Shown in pieces: positions 1 through 9,548 of a DNA stretch of 15,308 nt; within the stretch, counting starts at the first letter, position 1; every line of letters begins with the position of its first letter. Both the position numbers and the translations under genes were made by a program. The notes under the pieces were generated by a model. It searched no databases. It was not told the DNA's origin and saw nothing but the letters and a program-made list of their open reading frames with translations. The stretch comes from Funneliformis mosseae (taxonomy: Eukaryota > Glomeromycota > Glomeromycetes > Glomerales > Glomeraceae), in NCBI GenBank assembly GCA_910592005.1, contig CAJVPP010002322.1, positions 1-15,308 of the forward strand, written 5' to 3'.

Positions 1-235
1 ATAAGTTAATTTAAATTTGACTTGAAATTTGATTTGAACTTAACTCAACTCAAATAAATTCAAGTCAAAATTGAGTTGAGTTAAACTCAAGTTGAGTCAA
101 ATTGAGTCGAGTTTAAAATTTATATAACTTGAATCAAGTCGAGTTGTAACATTTTATAAAATAAATTTGACTCAACTCAACTTAAAAAAAATGAGTTGAA
201 TAGAGTTAATCTTTAAACTCGACTCGACTTGACTC
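1..235. repeat. Degenerate ACTCA/TTGAG pentamer tract with foldbacks
   Basis: The tract is built from imperfect copies of the pentamer ACTCA/TTGAG and its ACTCG/CGAGT variant, in both orientations. Because orientation switches, it can fold: bases 41-53 (TAACTCAACTCAA) are the exact inverted match of 71-83. It begins at the window edge, so its full length is unknown. It overlaps the 3' end of the decayed coding frame at 206-568, whose last codons are made of the repeat. Confidence 0.8.
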
Positions 236-568
236 ATTCAGAACTTTAAGCTTATATTTCTCAAAAGGTTTCTTAAAAATGTCATAAAACGACTCAGGCA
301 TCTTTGTGAAAGATTCTAATTTAATATCAAAAACTCCAGAACATATTAGATGATCAAATCTAAGACTATCGACATCTATTTTCTCTAATTTCGTTCTAAT
401 TCTTTTCTATATAGTTTTTTTATAGCCGATACTTTTACTTTTGAGCTGATCAATATTATATATTAAAAGCTCTAAATTTGCGTTCGCATCATTAAATCAT
501 GTTTCAACATCAATCACTAAAGCTTTCATCCCTATGAGGAAGCATAAATCTTCAAATGCTATTGTTAC
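206..568 (-). pseudogene. Decayed coding exon, unidentified protein
   Basis: I do not recognise this protein. One minus-strand frame runs for about 120 codons with only two internal stops, TGA at 497-499 and TAG at 407-409. About nine would be expected at this A+T content. The composition is protein-like and includes stretches such as KRIRTKLEKIDVDSLRFDHL and KMPESFYDIFKKPFEKYKLK. Both stops fit C:G to T:A changes (Trp or Arg, and Gln). The frame opens just after a possible splice acceptor (reverse-strand ATATTTAG, AG at 570-569), so it may be a 3' exon, but I found no convincing upstream exon. It ends at TAA 206-208 inside the pentamer repeat. It could still be a chance open stretch, but its length and composition make that less likely. 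Confidence 0.55.
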
Positions 569-720
569 CTAAATATAGTTAATTTAACTTAGGCTTAATG
601 TTATTTTGATAAACTAGATAAATATATCTTGCGTAGGATCAGATTAGGTTTTCATTTTCATAAAAAATATCAAAATGCTAGCAGTAAATTAGCTAAAATG
701 CACGCTCACTAGGACATATA

Positions 721-1333
721 CAGAGGGTTTTCAAAAGTTTACGCACACTTTTTCGTATGAATTTTTTCAAAATTTTATTAAGCAATTAAGAAATAGTAAT
801 AATAAATAATGTTCCTAGACTATTAAAATATAAATTTTATTAAGGATTTAATATTTAGTCAGACCACTATTTGTATTAATTACCGCCTAAATTCGTTAAG
901 GCATACTTTCGATTAAATTTTTGATTTTTTCAAAAGTAATTGATTTCCAAATCTTTCGTACTTGTTATTCAAGTGAGGAAAGGTTAATGGGCTTTACGTT
1001 TTAGCTTCAAAAGTTTTTTTTTAATTTCGTCTCATAAATTTTTGATTGAGTTAAGGTTGGGACTTTGAGCAGGCCATTCATCACAAATTATGAGTGCATA
1101 AAACAAATTGTGCGGAGTTTACGATTTTTGCGAGGTTTGCGATATTTATTATATTACAATAGTGATGATATATTTAGATAAAAATGGTAGTCTGATCAAA
1201 TGATAAACAGCTTAGTACAAAATTTAATTTACTATTCTAGAAACAATATTTAATTATTTGTAAATCATTTGCTTAATAAAAATATGATTAAAATTTATAC
1301 AAAAAAGTGTACGTAAACTTTTAGAGACCTCTG
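721..1333 (-). mobile_element. Internally deleted Tc1/mariner element with long TIRs
   Basis: The ends are CAGAGGGTTTTC at 721 and its inverted partner GAGACCTCTG ending at 1333. Both are flanked by TA (719-720 and 1334-1335), the usual Tc1/mariner target duplication. The inverted similarity continues inward for about 155 bp on each side (721-875 against 1179-1333), with conserved blocks such as AAAAGTTTACG and TTTTATTAAGCAA. Only the C-terminal part of a transposase gene remains inside, so at about 613 bp the element is a non-autonomous deletion derivative. A full element would be expected to be over 1 kb. Confidence 0.85.
848..1079 (-). pseudogene. Tc1/mariner transposase, C-terminal remnant
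   Basis: This is a minus-strand relic of a DDE_3-type transposase. Translation gives WPAQSPNLNSIKNL from 1076 downward, matching the family motif that holds the last catalytic acidic residue and its surroundings (consensus form WPxxSPDLNPIEnlW). Here D becomes N, PIE becomes SIK and the final W is a stop. After a frame change it continues as IWKSITFEKIKNLIESMP and ends TNSGLTKY before TAA at 848-850, like the usual family C-terminus (...GGxTKY). In-frame stops replace Arg codons after SMP and RI. The last codons lie inside the left terminal repeat. Everything N-terminal of the WPAQSP motif is deleted. The remnant is clearly non-functional. Confidence 0.85.
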
Positions 1334-1410
1334 TATATAATTAGTTACTACTATGAGGAAGTGATAGCATCACGACAGATACAGTGCATTCACTAAAATA
1401 TATATATATA

Positions 1411-2450
1411 TGCCAGAAAATCTAAAAATACATGACATCATATTCACATATTTGCTATGATTATTGTTTTTTCTGCCTACCCATTTCACCAGTTTTTTTC
1501 CAGTGCTAAAGTTTTAAAGCTTCTTTCTTCGTTCAACATTTTTTAAAAGGACTTGTTTTAAAACTCTTTTCAGAACATTTTTAAAGTTTTCTACCTCCTT
1601 TTCGAGAACACCTGTTTATTTATCTTGCTTCACTTATACGAACAATACTGTGAAAATCCTAACAATATTGAAAAGATCTTTCGTTAAAAGGAATTCTTTC
1701 ATGTTTTAATAGAGTAAAGGTTAAATTTTAGTGAAAGCTCTGCTAAGTGAAGTAAAAAAAATAACGTAAAAGTATAATAATTTTACTATATTATTCTTTT
1801 AAATGACTCTATTTACTTCCCTCTAGGCTTGTATTTATGTTGGAAAAGGACAGGAGAATATGCAAAGCACTTTACGCCAATTTTTTTTTTGAGAATAAAG
1901 ATATGTGAAATGTGCATTAAAGATCTCAATAGTATATATTTTAATGAGGATTGAAAACATGCTAATTTATGTCACATATTGTTCTTCTACTATGGCTAGA
2001 CAGTATATTATTTTATGAATACTATAATATTCAGGATTCTGTAGCCATTTTAACATGTCAAGTCAATATGTATCTCTAATAACTATATAGCCTTGCTGAT
2101 ATAATAATTTCTTAACAAGTATGAATGTTGCAAAAAAAAATCGTTGCCATAATTGGACTCTTTTTTCATACATCTAATTATTTCTTACTGGATAACAACG
2201 TCCCTCATCCTCATAACAAATATACTCTAGTTATTCTGATTTATTTTTTATACCTAAAAATTTCATATCATCAGGAGTACCATCATTTCTCACTATCTCT
2301 CAAACTCATTTTGCCAAAGATTCAGGTCTTTTCTTATAATTTCTATAAGAGTCATGATATTTATTACGTAATATTTTAGGGGATGGGAGGTTGAAGACTG
2401 GTCTTATTAAAATCTTACGTTGCATATGTATTAAATGTCACGTGACAAAT
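1411..2450 (-). pseudogene. Possible decayed gene, unidentified (weak)
   Basis: I do not recognise a family. A single minus-strand frame of about 347 codons contains about 15 stops where nearly 29 would be expected at this base composition, and it needs no frameshift. Protein-like stretches include YICYEDEGRCYPVRNN (about 2230-2180), KWLQNPEYYSIHKIIYCLAI (about 2050-1990) and a Lys/Glu-rich part, EKEVENFKNVLKRVLKQVLL (about 1605-1545). A hydrophobic stretch near 1780 could be a membrane segment. The plus-strand open frame at 2125-2379 is read as its shadow. If real, this is a heavily mutated gene whose stops mostly fit CAA/CAG/CGA to TAA/TAG/TGA changes. The excess of open codons is modest, so chance remains possible. 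Confidence 0.35.
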
Positions 2451-2511
2451 TTTTTTAGCAAATTAAATTATAATTATAAATGTATTATTAAATATTTAAA
2501 TTTCGAAACTA

Positions 2512-2710
2512 GATCATGTAATATAAAAAAAAATTACAAAACTTTTTTATAACAATATTGAGGTCGATCATGTAATACAAAAAAAAATGTCACAAAACAA
2601 CTTTTATAACAATATTGAGGTCGATCATGTAATACAAAAAAAAATGTCACAAAACAACTTTTATAATAATATTGAAATCGATCATGTAATACGAAAAAAA
2701 AAAACCAAAT
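2512..2710. repeat. 54-57 bp tandem repeat, about 3.5 copies
   Basis: Units start with GATCATGTAATA at 2512, 2566, 2623 and 2680, giving periods of 54, 57 and 57 bp. Each has an A-run, then TGTCACAAAACAACTTTTAT and CAATATTGAGGTC. The second and third units are nearly identical and the outer two are more diverged. The repeats abut one another with no unique spacers, so this is not a CRISPR array. It lies just beyond the 3' end of the transposase-like pseudogene. Confidence 0.9.
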
Positions 2711-2762
2711 TTTTCACGTAAAAACAAGACACCAACTTTATTTGAATACTAAAAGAATCTAC

Positions 2763-5092
2763 TTAATAAATTTCTATTTTGTCACTCTCCATCAGACAAA
2801 TAACTTCTTAATGGAATTTCAACATATGGAATAAGACGTTTTGATAGCTGTGGCTGCAAAAGAGAAAAATCATCGAACGCCCTCGATTTTCACGTAGTCT
2901 ATTTATTAAAATGTTCTTTTGACTGTCTTCGAGCTGTAAGATGTACTATTTTTTTGTGTTTTGTTAAAAGGTAATAGTAGGAAAATACTTGTTACAAATA
3001 GAGCAACAAAGACGGAAATGCTTTTCTTTAAAGGTTGGATAATGAGCATCGTAACTTGGGATTTTTAAAAGATCACAATACTGAAGTAAGTGTATAGAAT
3101 TTGTGAAGTGTCCGTCTTTAGCTTGAGTAATAGGTGGTAAAAAACCATTATAGATTTCAAGAAATTCCATAGCAACTTCAGCTCTAGGTGGTCCACAACA
3201 ACTTGTATCTTTGCATCTTTTAATATCAATTGAATACGCGCACAAATTACAGTGTTTTTCGATTCAAGACCATAGAACAAAGCACTCAGAAAAGGTAATT
3301 TCGTCTGCTTCATCTTTATCTTTATTTTGTGCATTTTTTTGTCTCTGTTTTTTTTGTCTTTCTAATTCTTCATCTTTCTCCTTTTTTGTACTCTTAAACT
3401 GCAAATCCTCAAAAGGATTCTCAATTGTGTTAATGTATTAAGCATCAACACGTTTTTCAAAAATTAAATCATGACTTCAAATATCACAAAGAGCCTTTCC
3501 AGCATATTGAAAATTTTGAGCAGCCAATTCAGGATCTGTAACATTGCCTTGTGAATTTAAATGTTTACCAAAATGATCAATTGGCAACGTAATTCTGACA
3601 AGTTTTCCAGATAATGTTGCCATACTTCTTTCAACAGGATTATATTTAAATTGTTCTAGAGCATGGGTTCGTATGCTTAGGTAATCTAAATCAAACTTTT
3701 TAAAAAGCTGACAATATACCTTTATGTTTTTTAAATGTCTAGGATTTTTGTCTGGTCCTCCATCTACTAGTAGCATCTAAATAAGCCGAATTTGTCCATT
3801 ACTAGTTTTTAGCATATCGTCATATTTGAAATCTAAAGTGAGGCTTTCCAGATTTTGCATATGTGTAAGTAAGGATGTACCAATGGACCATTGGGGACGT
3901 ACAAAAATTGCAAGTTGTCCTGTTCAAAGTTCATCTTTTGATTCTTCTAGTTTCATAATTAAATATACTGAAGGAATCAATTTTTGCCCGCTTCCTATAG
4001 GAAAATCATGATCAGCTATAGATACAGGCTCATTTATTGACTGTAAGATGCGAAATGTTTGACCTACTGCAGATACTCCAAGACCTATTTTCGCTTTATC
4101 ATCTTGGGAAATAATAGTAGATATATCAGCAAACATTGAAGCAAATTGCTTTGCATATTTAACAGATGCAAGACAATAATGTCTATCAATATGTTCTTGA
4201 GAATCTGTACGTGAAACTCCAGCTACAGCAACCCATGCTGGATGATGATGAGCTTTTGCAGCAATTGAGTTAGTTTATTTAGGTAAGAGATAATTGTTTA
4301 GTGTTATTCACGCTATATATACATTGTAATTTTCTTCAAGATTTTTACGCAAATATTCAATGATCCTCACTTTAACAGCTTCTTTTCTTCTTTTCGAATC
4401 AGCTAATCCAAATTCAATTGAATCATGAATCTGATCGTGTAAATCTGGATGTTCAAAAAGTAGTGATGGGTGTCCAGGATGATCATATCGAACTACTTCT
4501 TGATTTTTAGTAAGCATTTTAAGTTTTTTTGCTTTGCAATTCTGTGCGTATCTTGCATTTCATTTTAATTTGCTAATTTTATCCTTATTTATGCTAATTT
4601 CAGATTCAGCTTCTGCAATTTTTGAATGTATATCATTTTTAAGCTGAAAATCTGTTGTGATATTGTAAATTTGATTTAATTCAGCAAGTTTATTTTCGGC
4701 TATTTTAATTTTGTCTGCTATCTTTTTTTGAGCCGATGTATTCCTAGGAACTTCCAGCACAGGTTCAATTGGATTAATAATAGGCGGAGGAGTTAGTTCT
4801 ACTCTAGGATTAGAGTAATTTGCTCTTATTGTTGGTATAAAGTATGGGTTAATTGGAGTAGTCATATATTTTTTAATTATATTGTCAATTTCAGCAGTAC
4901 TTTTATTTTTAATATTTCTCCATTCTTTTGCTGCATCTTTAAAATAATAGCATGATTTGGAGTACTATTTTCTGTTTTTAACATAGTACTATACACATAA
5001 GTATTGGTAAATTCTTGATATTTATTATTTGGTGAATTAAAAATTAATTTTTTATTGAATTTAGGGCTGTAAAAGTAGGTTTGACAGCTCAT
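2763..5092 (-). pseudogene. Transposase-like protein, multi-copy family, 11 nonsense codons
   Basis: This minus-strand frame of about 776 codons starts at ATG 5090-5092 (MSCQTYFYSPKFNKKL). It switches frame once near 4940, where one T is missing in a T-run, and then stays in one frame. Visible parts are a coiled-coil-like Lys/Glu stretch (about 4730-4560); SQDDKAK (4100); DHDFPIGSGQKLIPSVYL; LLVDGGPDKNPRHLKN (3775); YNPVERSMATLSGKL; a charged KEKDEELERQKKQRQK linker; and Cys-rich ends CNLCAY...CCGPPRAE and LCCSICNKYFPT. The acidic residues of SQDD, VDGGPD and NPVE are plausible DDE catalytic positions (inference). Internal stops are TGA at 4560, 4308, 3924, 3477 and 3264; TAA at 4275, 3438, 2964 and 2808; TAG at 3777 and 2946 (lower coordinates). 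From memory this resembles a very abundant family in Rhizophagus-type genomes. The end at 2763 is less certain than 2964. Confidence 0.85.
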
Positions 5093-5213
5093 TTTTAAAA
5101 ACTTTAAAATTTGAGAGTTAAGATGCATTTATAGTAGCAATAATTCGTGAAACTTTTTTATTAAAACACGAAATTATTAAAATTCTCTTTATAGACATAT
5201 TAAACATTAATGA

Positions 5214-5312
5214 TTTATATTAAAGCAGCAATTAAGACATAAAAATTCGTTAATAATTTATATTAAAACAGCAATCAAGACATGAAAATTCTTTAATTTT
5301 ATATTAAAATAG
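5214..5312. repeat. 41-43 bp direct repeat, about 2.4 copies
   Basis: Units begin TTTATATTAAA at 5214, 5257 and 5298. The unit continues roughly as GCAGCAATTAAGACATAAAAATTC. Two full copies and a partial third differ at scattered positions. The repeat lies about 120 bp upstream of the start of the transposase-like pseudogene, so both flanks of that gene carry short tandem repeats of unrelated sequence. Confidence 0.75.
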
Positions 5313-5488
5313 CAAACTCTTTGCAGTTAAATATATTAAAAGGGTATATATTTGTATAAAAATAAAAGTACAGCATTAATATAAAAATAGAAAGTATTTA
5401 CGTAATTTATCACCCCTTAATAAAAAATGTAACATAAATAGTGCAGTAAAATTTATTAATATCACGTGATAGAATAATTATCTTACGT

Positions 5489-5944
5489 GAGGGTGTAAGG
5501 GTTGGGCTTTATAGTAAAGTGATATTACGTAATAAATGTTACAGCCCTAAGCTTACTGGATAAGTGTTACATAGAAATTTTCAAAACTATAATTATAATA
5601 GTATTTAGGAATCAAGAACCCCCAAGATTGCTTCATTAATCTTCCTAAATAATACTTCATTATAAATTAGAAGATCTAATCTAGAATAAGCAAATCAGGT
5701 TTTTTATCCTGCAGGTGATACATTTCACAATTATACTAGACGATCATACATATAAATTATATAGCATAAAAAAATGGAATATAGTTGAAATATTATATAG
5801 TTAAAAATAATAATTTATATTGCTCAGAATTGGTCAGTCAAAATAGTTAAACAATCATGATTTCTACTCTATCTTTCAATCTTATTGTGATACCTTTTGG
5901 CTAATTAAAATGTTTTGTGAATGATAATAAGTTATTTTATTTTG
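5489..5944. other. AT-rich stretch without a recognisable gene
   Basis: I see no coding frame, tRNA or clear repeat here. Several TGTTAC/GTAACA words and an ATTACGTAAT palindrome (5524-5533) occur near the left edge, just outside the proposed transposon border. Confidence 0.5.
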
Positions 5945-6500
5945 CATACAGAAATGAGATAAATAATATGTTTGGAGTTGACGAGTGTAACTCAAAAGCT
6001 TGTTGCTTAACCTGTCCAAGATTACTTAAAGGATCGAAACATTCTTGATCCTAATGTTTCTGCATCATGTCCTTAGCTTCAATTAATTTAATGAATCTAT
6101 ACCATCCATGGTGATATGATTTGGTTGGCTTTATTTCATTAACTCAAAATAGTTTTCAGCAACGAAAGCAGATTGCCATATTGTTTTTATGGATTTTAGG
6201 ATAATAATAAAAATGATATGATTCGTCAAATTTGCCTTCACCAAATCCTGCAAACAAGCAGAAACTATAGTATATGCTATTTTTATTTCGTAATAATAAA
6301 TATTAGAGAGTACTTTTAACTCATAATCCTCACTGTACTGAAGACTCTCCCTTTCTCATTATCGATAATCTATCATAGATTTTTTCATTAGCAAAAAATT
6401 TTTTGACATCTATATCACTACAGTAATTTTTGAGATATATTCTATAATATTTCATATTATATCCAGAATGATTACTGACAGGCTTAGGTAACTGCCATTG
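5945..6500 (-). pseudogene. Possible decayed coding relic, unidentified
   Basis: One minus-strand frame shows long open stretches and a protein-like composition. The 6500-6330 part includes NHSGYNMKYYRIYLKNY and DVKKFFANEKIYDRL. The 6245-5960 part includes FGEGKFDESYHFYYYPKI, GWYRFIKLIEAKDMMQK and FDPLSNLGQVKQQAFELHSS, with a CFRC pair. A strong-looking splice acceptor (reverse-strand TTTCTGCTTGTTTGCAG ending at 6248) precedes the second part, so an intron could separate the two. The frame carries about seven stops in 185 codons, about half of what chance predicts. No family is recognised. The plus strand also has open runs between 6491 and 6736, which shows how easily such AT-rich DNA yields false frames. 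Confidence 0.4.
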
Positions 6501-7281
6501 TTTTTATCAATAATCATATTAATGTTAATAATACTTGCCAAGATAACAACTCATATTTAGCAAATTATATTAATTTTATTGATTTACAAATTCTTGAGTA
6601 ACATATACTATAGAATATTATCATTCAAATTTATATGGATTTTATAACTAATTGTTTTGATTCAGTTAAATTAGATCTAAGACAATATACACAATATGAT
6701 CATCATTGTATTATAATATACCTAGCTCCTTTTTAGCACTTCGTTAGTCCCTGGTACTCTTCCGTTATTTTCAGTTTGTAGATCTCTCGTGATTAATAGG
6801 AAGATTATCCAGAGATGCTTTGCATGATGTATTTATATAAGATGATTAGCTAATCAATAGTTTTAAATATATACGTTAAAAAAACACTAGGTCTGATATA
6901 TGTAGGGCAGTTTAGCTGAAATATAGTTCAAGTCTAATTTAACCATTACATGTTAATCAAACTACGTAAAATTATAATAATCATATTTTGTGCGATGTGT
7001 TAAGAAAAACAGTATATGTTAAGCTGAAAATTCATAACATTAGATGATCCAATATAGGCTGTATAATTTCACCTGAAAAAACAATCCTTTGAAATGTATT
7101 AAAAAAATAAAAGATCGCGTAATACTTGTAACTAAAAGTTCGTATAATATTAAAATGTGACAGACACCTGAAAACAAGATTCTTTTATAGTTTTAAATAT
7201 ATTTTTATTAAAATTATTTTGTAAAATTTATCACAATAAAGATTTTTTTTTATATATTTTGATATAATAAAAATAAGATTT
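6501..7281. other. AT-rich stretch, no supportable gene
   Basis: Both strands give moderately open frames when stops are ignored, but none has fewer stops than expected for the composition and none matches a family I know. No structured RNA or repeat is evident. Confidence 0.5.
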
Positions 7282-9380
7282 TTCGAGTTTGGCAAGTTAT
7301 GATTTTGTCAGAGCTGGAAATAAATATTTGCGTAAAAATATAATCACCATCGTAAAGATTATATATATTATAGCATTCCCTGAAAAAATGCCTTGAAGCA
7401 TCTCTATTGTTATGATACCTCAGGTTAGCATCTTATAGATTATAATTATGATGCTGAAGAATACGATCAAAAACTATTAGAGTTTGAAAGCATTTTGCAG
7501 AGATAGATGAGAAATTAGTTCAAGTGATTTTATTAGAGTTTTTAAGAGTATGCACAGAATTTTGTTTCAATTGTAAATGGGCAAAAGCTATTTGGCTTGA
7601 TTTTTTTTTACTAGAAATTGTTTTTCTCTAATATATACTGTTTTTATAATTAATAAGACCCTTTCGCAGTTAAGAGCTACAATTGTCACAAACTATGAAA
7701 GTTCCTAGATCTTTGCTAACGATCTTATAGTCTAATGCTAACTGATCCTGAGTTGTAAATTAACCTGTATTAGAATGCACTATTAGCGGGTGATCAGTCA
7801 AAGGTATTTTGCCAAAAATTTAGCATATATATATATTTACTGGATAAATAACACATAGATGGTTTATAAAATTTTTTATTTGCAATACATTAGATCTTAG
7901 ATCAGAAATATAGCCTAAATATATGATTACATTTTTCACGATATATGAAATAAATTACAAATGAATGGGGCTTTTTCTGAATGTATTAATATAAAAGATT
8001 TCAATTACTATGCTAGATGATCGTTACAAAAAAAAAATATTAATGATGAGTATCTGACTTCAGATAATCACTTAGCTCTATATAATCAAACACGCTTACA
8101 ATCTCGTCTTGTTTTATATTTTGACAGTGATAAGCCAGTTGCCCTATCATATATGTGATCATACTTGGCTGGATTATATAATAGCAAATTTCAGCAGTTT
8201 AGAAAAAAAATACCTCATTACATATTTCAGTTGATAATAAAGACCTTTGTCATCCAAAAAGACTAATAAGAGTATTTCTTCTAGCAAGTTCCAGTTGTTA
8301 TAATTTTACGATCATGAGTAGGGTGTTTAGAAAGTATAAAACCCTATATTTTTACTCTTCTTCATAAATTGCATCTCAAAAAATAATACTAATAGAATTA
8401 GAAAGATCTAATAACACTCTTCTGCATATTCCATTAACTATTGAAAAAGATATATTTGGAGATTCAAGCTAAACCTTCGACTAAAGTAAACGTATACTTA
8501 ACGGAAGTATCTCTTATTACTGAAATCAACTCATTATACCAACAATTTCTCAAGGGGAACCCAAAATATGTTCTTTGTGTAATAAAGCTGATCTATTATT
8601 TGAACCTAATAGAGCTATCTTGAAAGCAGTCGTGAAATTGTCCTGTCTTCATAGCTTTCATCTTAGATATATTATTATTTTTTTAAAAAAGGATACAACC
8701 TGTTCTCGTTATCAAAAATCTATTTATCTTAGAGATGATAATACACAGTTACTTTTACAAGAAGAAGAATATATGATTGAAAAACTTTTAAAGACTTAGC
8801 TAAGAAATCATAAGACTTTAGTTTATTATCTGAGAATTTGGTTGAAGAAACAGAGAATCCTACTTCAGAAATGATATTTGTCAGATTATATAACAAAATA
8901 GTTCAGGCTAAAAAAATTCTTAAAGAAAAAACACATGAAGTATTCTGTACAGAATATAAAGTTCTCAATTCTTTATATCTTCTCAGAGAAGCATTGGTGA
9001 AAAAACTAGCTGAATTTAGAATTAACCACCCTCTTTAAACTGTGTAAATCTTGCTTAATACAGAAATTAAGCGTCAATTTTCCTTCAACATATCTTGTAA
9101 TATCTTTAACAAAAAAAAACATTCAGCTATAAATAATTACAAGATATTCGGTGTGAAAGGTTTAGGAAGAGATGATATCAAGCGAATTAGAAAATTCAGC
9201 TTATTGGCTTTTGGAAAATTTAATGAAAAAGAAATGGAGGTGATTCAAAAAAGAATTAGAACTACTTTTTCTTGATCAGATGGGCTTGAAAATCATTTAG
9301 ATGATTTAGATCTAAATGAGGAACTAATGCTAACTGATTCTGATTGAATAACATCATTGGCTGACGCTATGCATATTTAA
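7282..9380 (+). pseudogene. RING-like zinc-finger protein with C-terminal helical module, decayed
   Basis: This decayed plus-strand gene is readable through several single-base frame changes. In order: YNYDAEEYDQKLLEFES (7441); after a T-run, FAEIDEKLVQVILLEFLRVC with a CFNC pair (7494-7615); MNGAFSECINIKDFNYYAR...LQSRLVLYFDSDKPVALSY (7961-8266); HPKRLIRVFLLASSSCYNF (8233-8365). The RING-like part (8569-8712) has C-x2-C, C-x-H-x2-H, then C-x2-Y. Two expected Cys are Tyr (8668, 8710), each one G-to-A step. The last segment (8784-9380) is the C-terminal module with GLGRDDIKRIRKFS and an acidic tail. Stops include TGA 8018, TGA 8156, TAA 8365, TAA 8811, TAA 9036, TAA 9045 and TGA 9273. AATAAA at 9396 is a plausible polyadenylation signal. 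RING fingers usually serve ubiquitin ligases, but this copy cannot encode one. The 5' limit is uncertain. Confidence 0.7.
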
Positions 9381-9387
9381 ATATATA

Positions 9388-9485
9388 TAGATTCTAATAA
9401 ATGATCCTGCCTCTAATTTTTTTTTTAATGTAATAGAAAACATTAGCCCAAATATATTTACATAGATTCTAATAAATAACCCGCC
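9388..9485 (+). repeat. Duplicated 3'-flank segment, 75-bp period
   Basis: TAGATTCTAATAAATGATCC followed by TGCC (9388-9411) is repeated as TAGATTCTAATAAATAACCC followed by GCC (9463-9485). Both copies contain the AATAAA word, so a possible polyadenylation signal is duplicated directly behind the RING-like pseudogene. Confidence 0.6.
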
Positions 9486-9548
9486 TTTTTGAGACCTCAA
9501 ATTTATTTTTATTTTTTTCTAAAAATCGATATAATTTGTATCATGTGA

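Larger units (their letters stand above)
2421..5479 (-). mobile_element. Candidate DNA transposon carrying a DDE-like transposase
   Basis: The limits are inferred. The central pseudogene (2763-5092) is flanked by the 9-bp direct repeat ATCTTACGT at 2412-2420 and 5480-5488, which could be a target-site duplication. Just inside lie two perfect 12-bp palindromes, TGTCACGTGACA (2436-2447) and TATCACGTGATA (5460-5471), at similar distances from the gene (about 316 and 368 bp). Both subterminal regions carry short tandem repeats. The inverted similarity between the two ends is weak, so terminal repeats are not demonstrated. The protein suggests a DDE-type element, but I cannot name the superfamily. 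Confidence 0.45.

Noticed and set aside
2125..2379. 84-codon plus-strand open frame
   Set aside because: Its product is low-complexity hydrophobic and His/Tyr-rich, without a recognisable motif. The opposite strand reads better, so it is treated as a shadow.
2512..2710. CRISPR-like array
   Set aside because: Units abut without unique spacers and the genome context is eukaryotic.
3065..3334. Second minus-strand open frame inside the transposase-like gene
   Set aside because: It overlaps the Cys-rich C-terminal region in another frame. The frame giving CCGPPRAE and CCSICNKYF carries the domain-like signals.
3211..4011. Plus-strand open frames at 3211-3441 and 3826-4011
   Set aside because: They are antisense shadows of the minus-strand transposase-like gene and show only complement-derived composition.
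2359..5537. ATTTATTACGTAATAT (2359-2374) and its inverse at 5522-5537 as transposon ends
   Set aside because: The 16-bp match is mostly self-palindromic A/T sequence and does not extend. The 9-bp direct repeat and CACGTG palindromes are better boundary candidates.
6491..7190. Gene-like frames on both strands when stops are ignored
   Set aside because: Stop density is close to chance for this composition and no family is recognised. The apparent sense is likely over-reading.
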